Source of the DNA: Patiria pectinifera
Lineage: Eukaryota; Echinodermata; Asteroidea; Valvatida; Asterinidae
DNA: 64,000 nucleotides
NCBI GenBank assembly: GCA_029964075.1
Contig: CM057147.1
Coordinates: forward strand, 27,363,513-27,427,512
Direction: 5' to 3'
The position numbers were made by a program, and so were the translations under genes. Under the pieces are notes generated by a model. That model made no database searches, was not told the origin of the DNA, and was given only the letters and a program-made list of their open reading frames with translations. Of the stretch, positions 27,101 through 39,100 are shown one piece after another (the first letter of the stretch is position 1; each line of letters starts with the position of its first letter).

Positions 27101-30100
27101 CGTTTTCCGTCCATTCTGTGATGTAGTCTTTTTTATGAGGATTACCAATTTCTACCTCCAACTTTTCTGATTTTGCATGAGTCTCATTTTTTTTTTATAG
27201 CCCGGCCTTGCCAAGAATGGCTTTGAAAGCCTTGATTAAGGCGAATATGCATTATAAAATTCATGATGGGATTTTTTTCTTTACAATCATTAAAACATAC
27301 AAAATTTCATGATACGCATGTAGCTAAGAGCTTTTTCTTTGCACTGAGTTGATATGTTCTGCATGCTTGGCCACACAACTCTCCAGTGATTGGTGTATAC
27401 AAATTTTGATTTATGCAAGGATACAAGGCACGTTGCATAAATAAAGAGGGCTTAAAGAAAGTGTCCAGAGACAGTACGTCCTTAATTACATACATAATAC
27501 AATCGGCAAACTGTTTAAATACATATAACACCAAAACACATGACAAACTTCCATATAGTGGGTCCTTCACTCACGTTCAGTGTTCCATAATGTCATAAAT
27601 CCATGGAATGCCATCAGAAACTAGTGAGACGGTTAATGTTTCTCTTTCTAATTGGAAGCAGATAATTAAGCTAAACACGTAATGCAAAATAAACATAGTT
27701 TAACAGAATGGGAATAGAATCATAGTTTATCTAACAAAATATGCATGACCATGCATTTGGTTCCACACTGTTTGAGTCAAATCGACATTCAGTACACTGC
27801 TACATATTATTCAAAATTATTTATATTCAAACCGGATTTCGACATTAAACAAACTGGTTGATTTTTGTGTGTGTGGTAAGTTAAGGTAACTCATACTAAA
27901 CTGATATGTGAAACATTTGCGATTAACAACATATTCTCTTTATTTTCTTCTTTTTTTTCTGTTCAGAGTACCAACTCTTTCCAAGCTGTGCTTGTGACAG
28001 ATTACATTCATGGCTATGTTATCTTCAACTACGAGCGCTGCGGCATGAACTGGAACATAAAGCTCTTGGCAAACAAGAACATCATCCAGGGCTTCACCTG
28101 CGGACAATATGGCAACAAATTCTACCTGGACATACCGAGTGACTTGCGTTTCCGCCCGGGAAATATGATTGGGAATACCGGGATATACGGGCGCTGGGTC
28201 CAGCGACTGGACAGCTTACCAGACAATTTTGTCAATCCTCGCTTGTTCTGTCGGAACTGGTCCACCAGGCAGGTTGTTAATAATTTTATCCGTTTTTACT
28301 GGTTTGCGACTGCTCACACTTGTCCATGCAGTTGGTGGCAGGCACGTTGGGACCCAAGGTGGACATACATTGGTTACAGTTATTTCCTCCCAAACTCAGG
28401 AAGCAGCACATCAGTCGGTGAGTAGAGCGTATCCACTCCCCCGGCACCATAATATTTGAATGAACAGTGAACAGTTCATGAACAGACAGTGGTTGACTCG
28501 GCGCTTCATGTTATCTTGACTTTGACTGTGCGGTTCTTATGTAAAGCAAAGAACAATAAACAAATGTATCGTTTCGGTTTGCGGTAACACCATGTGGTAA
28601 TAACTACTGCTTAGAAGATATTAGTTCTGAAAAGAACTTGTCCTGCTTATTATCAACTTTGCTAAGTAGTTTTTGTTCTGATAAGAACAGACAAGTTCGT
28701 AGAACTTACAGCAGGACTGTTCTTATCAGAACAAAAACTACTTAGCAAAGTTGATAATAAGCAGGACAAGTTCTTTTCAGAACTAATATCTTCTAAGCAG
28801 TAGTTATTACCACATGGTGTTACCGCAAACCGAAACGATACCGATACCCCACCATGCAAAGCCTCAAATCTTATATAATAAACAAATGTCGTACACTTCA
28901 AAAAGTATTTGAATGAGTCAAATATCAACACAACAAAAAGAGCCAACGATTTTTTTTTTATTAATTTTCTCTCAAAAACTGGACGCTGAGATATTGGGAC
29001 TCTCACACTTGACGAAAAGCAAACACAATATACCAAAAGGTATTTCTTACAATCTCAAAATATAATTTGCAGTTCGATTCTTAAGTCCATATGGGATACT
29101 CAGGTAAGATTTGAGGCTCTGCATGGTGGAGATACTAATGAAAGAAAAATGAACACGCTCAGAGCATACTGACCGGAATGTTTAGTTTAACACCTCTGGT
29201 TCTTTCCAGAACCGTTATCATAGTTTTAAAAATTGTTTCCATGGTGTTTACGCGCAACTTTCTTTCATTGATATACTCAACATTAAGGTCCTACATGCAA
29301 AGAAAATTGACTATTTTATCCTCTATTGTTTACGTATAACCCTTTCCACACTAAAGTAATAACATTGCTACTTTTTTTTCAAATTGAATGTAATTTTTAT
29401 GCAGCTGCTGTTTGCTTTGTTCGGGCTTGGCAGTTTCCTAATACCCCGGGCCCGCTATGCTGCTACAGCACATGGACATGGAGTCTTCTCCGGGGCGTCA
29501 GGAATGCTGTAGTTGCTTCTGTCTTTGAGTATTATCCAGTCAGTCCCTGGTTTTACACATCTAGTCTGTTCAACCAGTGGTATGGTGAGTACTTCATAGG
29601 CAAAAACTGCAACACCTTTGCAACATTACGTTTGGTCAGTCGGCCGGAGGCCAATAGATCTGCGACATAATCACATCTTGCTCTGTTTACATGTACACTG
29701 GCAGCTTGGTGGGGTCATTAAGACCCACTTATAGCTCCCATGGAAAAGTAATCAGTAAACAAAGTGAAATGTCATCATGTCTTACGTCAATTTCATGGAG
29801 CTAGTGGGTCATTCCATATGAACTAGCTCAACTAAAGTCTAGGAATCTTCCACGGCCACCGACTCAGATTGTGTCAAACAGATCTTGACAGTACCTTAAG
29901 GAACAATTGTTAATATGTATCGCGAACAGATGAAACATTTTAAGAGGGTCTCCTAAGAGTTTCTGAGACATGGTCCTCCAAAGTTAAAGTGTCACACCCA
30001 GCTTTTAGACTCGCGAGTTGCTTACATTGATTTATGGGGTTTTGGAGGCAATCTCATGGAAATGAATTAAAAAAAATTGTGCTGGAAATTGCCATGCGGG

Positions 30101-33100
30101 GTTTTCCCGCACCAGGCTTTAGGAATCAGCCATCTCCTTTCATTTTTCAAGAAAATTTTGAGAGGTCAGAGTTACTGACCTCGCAAAATATGAATCTTGT
30201 CATAGTCAAAAATAAAAACAAATCATGTTCAAGGAATTCCGTTCAGCCGAGGATCTGTCATAGACTTGGTGGGTTTATGATGCTGGATTCCTGTATGTTA
30301 AATTTCATCACTAAATAATCAAATTATTTATAAGCAGCAAAATTTGCAATGGATCTTCTCATGTTGTTTATATTATATATGTTGTGCAAAATAAAGGCTA
30401 ACTCCATGCCAACATCTTTCTTATGGAGAACTTGTGGGATCCTGTGGACAGGATAATAGCCAATCAACAGCCACAAATTGTAACCAATTGCTGAGAAGGC
30501 TTTGAGGGGAAACCAGCCAATAAGAGATCTTGTTCTGCGACACTTGACAAGGCCTGGCTATGGGTCAATGAGAAGTAGGGTTGGATCTTTACATCCTAGA
30601 AGTAGAACATTTAGGTGTGAAGGAAAAATTGATATGCAGTCACTTTTGTCTCAGTTTCTGAAGAAACAACTAGTCAATTTTACCTCACAAATTTTAATTC
30701 TTACAATTTTTACAACTTGAGAAGAACTTGCTAAGTTTGCAACGTCAGGCCACATTAATTTTAAGATTTATATATTTCAGGTCCATCCAGTCAGTAAGCA
30801 GTTTGCAGCAGTTTTACGTTTTTTCAATTTTTACAACTGTACACATTTTTATTTTTCCTGGAGTCTTCCATGACATCTCTTGCAAAATTGATGTCCCACA
30901 CCTTTGTACTGAGACACAGCATTTTTCTTTTGGGGGAGATTGTTACTTTCCCAGTCGAAAACTTCTTAACTAAAAGGATCTTCACGCGTGGATTGGAACT
31001 GACAAATTTTTGTGAACTGTTCATGCAGGAGTAAAGAAGCTCGAAAAAGGGTTCCGGTAGACAAATCTATTTTCCTGACTTCTTTGGCTTACAGGTCCAC
31101 CATGAAAACAGGGCACGACTATAAACTTTCGGCATTAAAAAGAAAAGCATGCCATTTAACACTGGAAGCAGCTGGTGTTTAGATAAATGTCATAATAAGT
31201 GTCAGTTATCATAGTTATGAGACAGTTTGATCCGTGGACAGGTTAAAACCGGTGTTTGTGTTCAAAATTCAATAACTGGGAAAGTACATAAGCTTTTTGA
31301 ATTATTCTTGCACTAAAAGAAAATCTATTAATTCAATGGTTCTCATATCTTAGATCTGGATAGCGCTTTATGCAGAACTTCTTTTAAAAAAAATAGGGGG
31401 TACCATATTGGTTTTCTTTTTTGACTTGCCCTGTACACATCTTGCCTATAGTTGTTCAAAATTTTAACGTCTCAATTTTTTTCTCCATTATTGGTAAACT
31501 TTTTTTTATTGAAAATGCCCAATGTACACAAAATACGCGGTGAGTCAAAGAGGAAGTTAACTGAATTAATAAAGTTTCCCCCTTAAAAAGTAATTAATTT
31601 TAAGCACCAATAACACATGTATTAAATGAGAATGTTCTTCCAATAATGTGCATAAAAAGAATATCTGAAATCGATCCATGCTGTCAGAAGTAATGCATGC
31701 TCAACTCAAAGAACCCATTTTGAAGCTATCCATAGAACTGCTGTCATGGTGTCCCAAGCACTGAAAACCGATTGAATCTGATCGATTACAAAATGAGAAT
31801 ACATCAAGTTAACTAAATGGGGTACGTTCCGTAATTTGTGTTTTGCTCAAAGGGAATGTACATCATTGGCTTTTGCTGTAATTTTCAGAAATGAACTATT
31901 TTGAGGGGTTCGTATAACAGATCAAATATTATTACACTGACATGTTTGAAGTTTTGTGTTCGAAAATGCTGGAAAAACCAAGAAAAACAAAAAATGGAAC
32001 CAGTCTAACTGGCCTGCCCCCGTTCATGAACATGTAACCAATAGCAAACAAAATTTGGACTGAAAAAAACCCGGTAAATTTAGAGCAGTAGTTGAAAAAT
32101 AGTTAGGTTTATCCAACGGTGGTCGGCCGACCACCGTTAGAAATTTATACAAAATACCACTTTTCTTGAAAATGACTTCACACCTGGTGCCATAATTTTA
32201 CAGGATGCTTTAGACTGTCATTTATCAACATCCTAGGCAAGTATTTTGTAAAACAAATTGGTTAAGTTTTGTTTTTCGATGTTTGCAAATGTTGTATATT
32301 CCCTTTAAACCGCTAAGCTTACTTTGTGATTGTACACAGATCAGGAAGTACTGCCTCGGTATTACTGCTGTCAGGCTTCTACACTCTGCCACCTCTACGA
32401 TTACTACAGACCGGCCATGGGTTGCTGGAGATACCGACCACCATGGTGGTGTAAGTTTGCAGTATTGAGAAATCTGAACAAGCCATTTTGTTATATTACA
32501 CAGACCATGGTTGAAAAAGAAAATTATGGGCCTTTCAGGTCTCAGATGTCCCAATCATAGATATCCATGCTTACTACATCAGCAGACGTTCAATTCATTG
32601 AGACAAAGGTTTTTTTTTTATAACTCAAGCCTTAGTTTCAAGCATAAGCAATTTTGCAAGCAAATGGAAAAGGTTGATACATTTGTTTTAATGACATGCT
32701 GAAATACTGGTTAGTTAAATGTTCGTTCACTTAGGTTAAGACTTAAACCCTAGTCACACTAGAGGCGAAATGAGCCGGAATGCCGTCGGAATGACAATTC
32801 TTTGTATATTCCTGGATGTTCGAAGTGCATTCTAAAACTTCTGACTGTATTCTGAGTGCATTCCAAATATTCGGGCCCATTCTGGTGGCCGGCCCGAATG
32901 TTTTGCTCATGCTCGAAACTTTCGAGGTGCATTCGAAGTGGAGAAATATCGAACGGCTGCTCGAAGTGTATTCTAACTGCACTCTAAATATTCTTACGGC
33001 ATTCCAACAGCATTCGAAACATTCTGATCGCATTCGAGGGAGAATCGAAAGGCCAAGCCACTTCAAATCCTGCCAGAATGTCCCAAATGCGCCTCCAATG

Positions 33101-36100
33101 AGCCGGAATGCATCTCCATTGCTGCCGGAATCTATTTCGATATTAAAAGAATTCGGCTGGAATGCACTTCGAACGCCGTCAGAATCTTTCGATTGCCGCT
33201 CGAATGCGGCTCAAATGCAGTCGGAACGTCTCGATTGGCCCTCTAAATATTCCTACTGTGTTACAACTACATTCGAGCTGCATTCGAGAGCAAATTACAC
33301 CCGGAATGTGCAAGAATCATTCAAGGCGGGTTTGAAGCGCATTCTAAGTATTCAAACGGCATTCTTACAAAGCTTGGTCAATTTGAAATTCCCTCCCGAA
33401 TGTGGCACGAATTTTGAAAATTCTTCATTCTAGCTTGTTCTGCTTGATTCCTGCTGATTCCGAATAAGCGTGACGGGGGTCTTATATTGTCAGTAATAAG
33501 AGAAACCTGTAAGAGCCTTTTTTTCTGATTTCATACCAACAACAAGAAGAACCAATTAAATTCCAGGCACTGAGTAAACTAAATGCTTTTCTTTGGAAAT
33601 TCTCAACAGTCTGGACCTGGGGAGAACCCCACATCAAAACCCTGGACGGAGTTGAGTACACCTTCAATGGCCTTGGGGAATACACGGTAGTGCTCATTGA
33701 AGACGACAACGGAGGGAAAATCTTCGAACTACAAGGCCGGACGCAGCGAGCTACCAATGTAGAAACTGGTCAACTAACGGATGCAACATTCTACTCTGGG
33801 TTTGCTGCAGAGTATCCAGGAGAAGGAAGGGTTTGTCACACTTCACTTTTCATCAAGAATATTTTTCAACAATTCAATATGATTTCCCGGAGTTTGAGTT
33901 CATCTACATGATAAATCGATAATGAGTTCTGTATTCACCTACCAAAATATGAGAAATTATTTTAAAATGTGTTATTTAGATTTGGAAAAAAATGCTTGCT
34001 CCATTGTGTATACGACTTAATAATATGTATTTTCTAAAATCCTGAACTTTTGAGGAATTCTTGGATATTGAAACTCGCAAATTTTCTTCAAAAAAAACCA
34101 TTCTCATCTTTAAAATTGACTTTTCTTTTCTTCAAAATATCCTCTGTCGTTGGTTCGAATTACACAACGCAAAAAATGCCACATTTTTTGCAGGTGTCTT
34201 TCACTGGATTGAGCACTTTCAAAATACTTTATGTTGGAAGGAAATAATGTCCTAGCTTTCTGAACCTGACATTAATTGAGTAAAAGTGTTTTTTGGTTTT
34301 ATTTTCCCCCAGGTTGAAGTGAAATTAAACAAAAGGCAGAACGCTGATGACCTGATAACAACCGTAAATGGGGATGTTGTCACGCCTACAACAGCAGGTA
34401 CGTGTGCAGAGGGTGGAGTTTAAAATGTTCTCTGGTAGCCCCGCCCCCTAAATTAGTAGTGTAGGTATGATTACAAGGTATCTGTGTTGATCAGCCCATA
34501 CTTAAGCCAGTGATGAGTCCGCTGTTGAGCCTTTTAGATGAGATCATACCTCTACCATACCTGCCATTTGTGTATGTGAAATGCAACAAGCAACCGTTTT
34601 GCCTGTCGTGGTTTCTTAGTTTTAGAAGCCTTAATCTTTGAGTGCCATTTTACCTAGTATTGGAAACAATAAATAAAAACTAAGAATTTCTCACTCACGT
34701 TTGATAAGTAGTGGTGACTCGTATTATCATCCATCCTCTTTAGGATTGCTAATTGGCAATGTGACCGTCAAAAGGGATGCGTCAACTAACAAAGTAGTCA
34801 CCATGTTCCCTGGCGACATTCAGTTTACAGTAGGAGTAAACAACAGCATTGGGGACATTACTGTCCAGTTCGGGCAAACGTATCGAGGAAAAACCAAAGG
34901 ACTACAGGGTGAGTACAAATCTGTACGGAATCGATTGCCGTAATGGAGAAACTTTGACTTCAGTCCGATGTACACACATTTTGCTAAAGTCCTCACATGT
35001 GCACTGCAAGTCAATGGAAGTCGAGCATTCCAATGAACTGCGACAGAGACATTCCTTTGTCATTGTTCTTCACAATATTGATAAACTCAACTACGATTTT
35101 TGAAAGGGTTGCCCTTCTCAAATACTCGCGTAATTATAGAGGTCAGGTTCTCAGTCTGTGTAGCATGAATGATCGATTTAATGTCTGCTGTACAGGCAGT
35201 ATTGTCTGAGAAAAGTGGGTGCAATGTTGTTCTACATGTACTGTCCTATAGGGTCTTCTAAAATTAGATCTCTTCATTATGCATGCATATCATAGCCGTA
35301 CATTCCGTATGGCACAAAGGAGGCTACAGGGAAAAGCCAGCATCGTCGAGGCACATAGCAACCAATAAGCACGATTTCAAGAATTTTGAAAGGATTGCCC
35401 TTCTCAAATACTCGCGTAATTATAGAGGTCAGGTTCTCAGTCTGTGTAGCATGAATGATCGATTTAATGTCTGCTGTACAGGTGTTTGGGATGACGACCA
35501 AAGCAATGATGCAACCAGACGTGATGGTACTATACAACCAGCCACCGGTGACGGCGGAGCGATGATTGAAAGTGACTTCTATGCATTTGGGGAAACCTGT
35601 AAGTCAATCAACCAACTCTTGGTGACTGTTGGGAAATCATTTTGCCGGGTTATCTAGATTGTGTCATCATTTAGCATTCAGCCGGGATACCCCACGAAAT
35701 CTTTGACACCTCCTCTTCCAGCCGAGAACGTAGGTAGATCAGGAAGGGGTTGGAGGAAATTCACAAAGACTTTCCACTAAATACCCACGCGATCAAGCAG
35801 GTACAAGTCAAAAATGCATTCTACATGACGGAACCAAGGTCACATTGACTTCATGACAGTATGTGCTCATACACTATTGTGATCCTATATAATATTATAC
35901 AAATATTGAATGCTTCGAGTGGTGTAGTAAAACTAGGCTCCCGAGGTGATCCATGGACATTCTATTTTCCCGAGGCGAATAAGCCGAGGGAAAATAGAAT
36001 GGTCCATGGATCACCGAGGGAGGCTAGTTTTACTTCACCACGAGATAAAGCATTCAATATTTGTTTTATAACACTTCACCCACAGATTCTGCTTGATTTT

Positions 36101-39100
36101 AATATTTTACATGATTTAAATCTGAACACAGTTGAAATAAACTTCAATTTCAATACAAAATTGGTGGAAAATGTATTTCTCTCTTAAAAACTAACCCTTC
36201 ACGAAATGTTTGAACCCAAGTCTGCGGCGCGCTCTCTTTGGAATAATACGCGCTACGCACAATGCGCAACGCGCACACCAGCATGCATTTGCACACAAAT
36301 AACGCGCCGTGGAAATACTTTGGTTGCTAATGGTATAGTACTTTGGTTGCTATGCGCATATAGTACTTTTGGCCGTGCACAGAAAGATAGCAAAATTAGA
36401 AAGTAACATGTGACTCGCTCTCGGCCAATCAAGACACAGAATCTGTGGGTGAGGTGTTATAATGTCAGATATAGCTTAGACATTGTCTGCCACAAAAGTA
36501 TCCTCAGTTTTTGTAAAGTACATGTACATTTTTTCTTTTGGCTGCATGCAGGGCGTATCACTGAAGCGAATTCTCTCTTCTACTATGTGGGTGACCAGAC
36601 TTTCGCATTATCAAATGAACACTCCTTCGTGCCAAGTTTCTATGAAGATCTCGTAGCAGCTGCCACTCCGGAAAAACTTGCAAAGGCTGAAGAGCTGTGC
36701 GGAGACAACAAGATGTGTTTGTTTGACACACTGGCGACAGACGATGAAAGCATCGGACAGTCTACAGTGATGCTGAATGAAATGAACTCTGCAAGCGAAA
36801 GTGCAGCAAGTAAGTAGAACCTGTGGTTCATAACCAGCATTGGTTACGAAGGAAGGGTTGGGCAGAATCTTGTTGATAACATTAACACCGTACGCTGATA
36901 TAATATACTGACAATCGTGCATGCAAATGATCATTTGCAGTTGAACTCACTAAAATGGGCATAACGGGGTCCACAAAAATACTAAGTATTTGTGTTTATT
37001 GGTCATTTGTTAAACCGATGTTCTGCCACTATTGATCTGTATAATTATATTGTGACGTGTCGTGCCAGCTCTCCTGCGTCAGGCTGGTTTGGTTGGTAGC
37101 GTGGCGTCCCGATGGTGTCCTATCCCTGCAGTGGTGGGCCACAGCACCAGGCCCGCTTCTCGGTTTGGTTTACCGGATCAGCCAGTAGTAGTAATGGGGC
37201 AATGGAATGGGAGTGGGAACCGGGAGTCGGAAGGAGTGGAAGTGGGTGGTGTCGTGGGAGGGGAAATGTGGGTGGAGAAGGAATGGGGCGGAATGTCGGA
37301 ATGTGGGGCGAATTAGGCGGAGTGGGAATGGGGGTGGTGTAGGAATGGGGCGGAATAGGCGGGGGCGGATGTAGGCGGGAATTAGCGGAGTTGGAATGTG
37401 AATGGAGTAGGAATGGGAATAGGCGGAGGAGTCGGAATGGAATGTGGGCGGAATGTGGGTGGAGTGGATTATCTTCCCAGCTTTGCTTTGACTTAGTCCT
37501 AAGTAGAATCTATACCCTATAAGACACTAGTAAGATTGGTGAACAGAAACAGAACAAGTACGGTAATCATGTGCCTTTAATCATCATCATCCATCCAATC
37601 ATCCACTCCAATCAAGAACTAATCAATTATTCTCTAATCATTGGGAATCAAGCAATCAAGTGACTAAATCCTAGCCTCCTGCAACCCCTTTTATAGACTT
37701 CAAGCCCATCTGTGTACAGCCAACTCTCTTTGCCATACAACAGTGCATAAACTCAATTGACCAATCAGAAACAAGGATTCCTTATATGCAAAGTGTGGGT
37801 GATTCACAGTGTGCCAGTGTATTTAAAACATACAGTTGGTGACTTAATTCCTATTCCGTCACAATATACACTTTTGGCTGACAGATTGTGCGGTGATCGT
37901 TTCGGCCAAATGACCAGTATATCAGTATTTGTTGTGGCATTCTACTGCTTAGTGCAATAAAATGTACTTATTATTGTTCAATTTGCAGCCAACTATCCAC
38001 CAAACATAACCGCTTCGGATACCTTCAGGGCGATGGTGGGTGTGCCATTCACAGAACAACTGGAAGCCATAGATCCTGATGGAGACGATATTATGTTTTC
38101 ATTGGTTGAGCCAATTGAAGGTGCCTCAATCACCGAAGACGGTAAACACAATTTACCCTTATAGTTTGATTTGGCTATGCTTTCCGTCAGCAATATTTTC
38201 ATAAGAGCGGTGTACGCTTTGCAGTCAAATTGATCTATGATAAAAAAAAAAAACCTTAGTTAAATTGTGTGTGACTTGAACCCACGACCCGTAGCCCTTG
38301 CCAGGAGAAGATGATTCAGGTGGCTAACAAGCTCCCTCCCTTTTTCCCCCAACCCCAACACTTCCGAACTAACCAGTGTAAAATGATCCAAACTTGAATT
38401 ACACAATTCCAAGAATAATATCATCACTCATTGTTGCGAATCTTGAAAGTTTTGCCATAAACCTTTGTTGACATCAACACCTCATCTATCGATCCACTCT
38501 CGAAAAGTATGCGGACTTTAAAGCCCTAGCTTGTAGACCAGTCATGAAAGTCCTGGATCTACCACTGCTAGCCTACTTCAGTTGTAACCATTGGAAATAA
38601 GACGTTTTATCCATGCTTTTCAACTATTTTTGTTTTCTCTCTGACTAAATATTCACTTTGTATATTTTATTTTAATATACAACCCTCCCCACTCTCTTCT
38701 ATTTTGGGCTCCTGCGACCCTCTGCAAAAGTGGCTTTTAGTATTGATCTGCCCGATATTACCAGCCCACTCAGTCCAACCTGTTGGGAAGCAAATACTTA
38801 AGACAACACATATTAAAGTATGAGTACAGCAAATTTGTGGATGTTCAAGTTTCAGAAGTAAGCGTACATGCCCACTTATCTTACAGGTGGTCTCTTCACT
38901 TGGACACCAGCGGACAAGTCGAAGGTCATGGTTGGTTTCCTCGCAACAGATGGCAAGGCTAATGCAACTCACGAACCAATCGTGCAGCTCTGTGACTGCA
39001 TGAACGATGGCACGTGCCTGTGGGATGAGTTTGTGATGGGCACGGATGTTGTCGAAGACCGTTTTGGGGTGAGTGCTTATTGTATTCTGCTGGACCCAAA

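Noticed and set aside
32816..33433. 205-codon open frame on the plus strand
   Set aside because: Lies wholly in a repeat of GCATTC/GAATGC words between inverted ends; no domain, and the same words explain the lack of stops.
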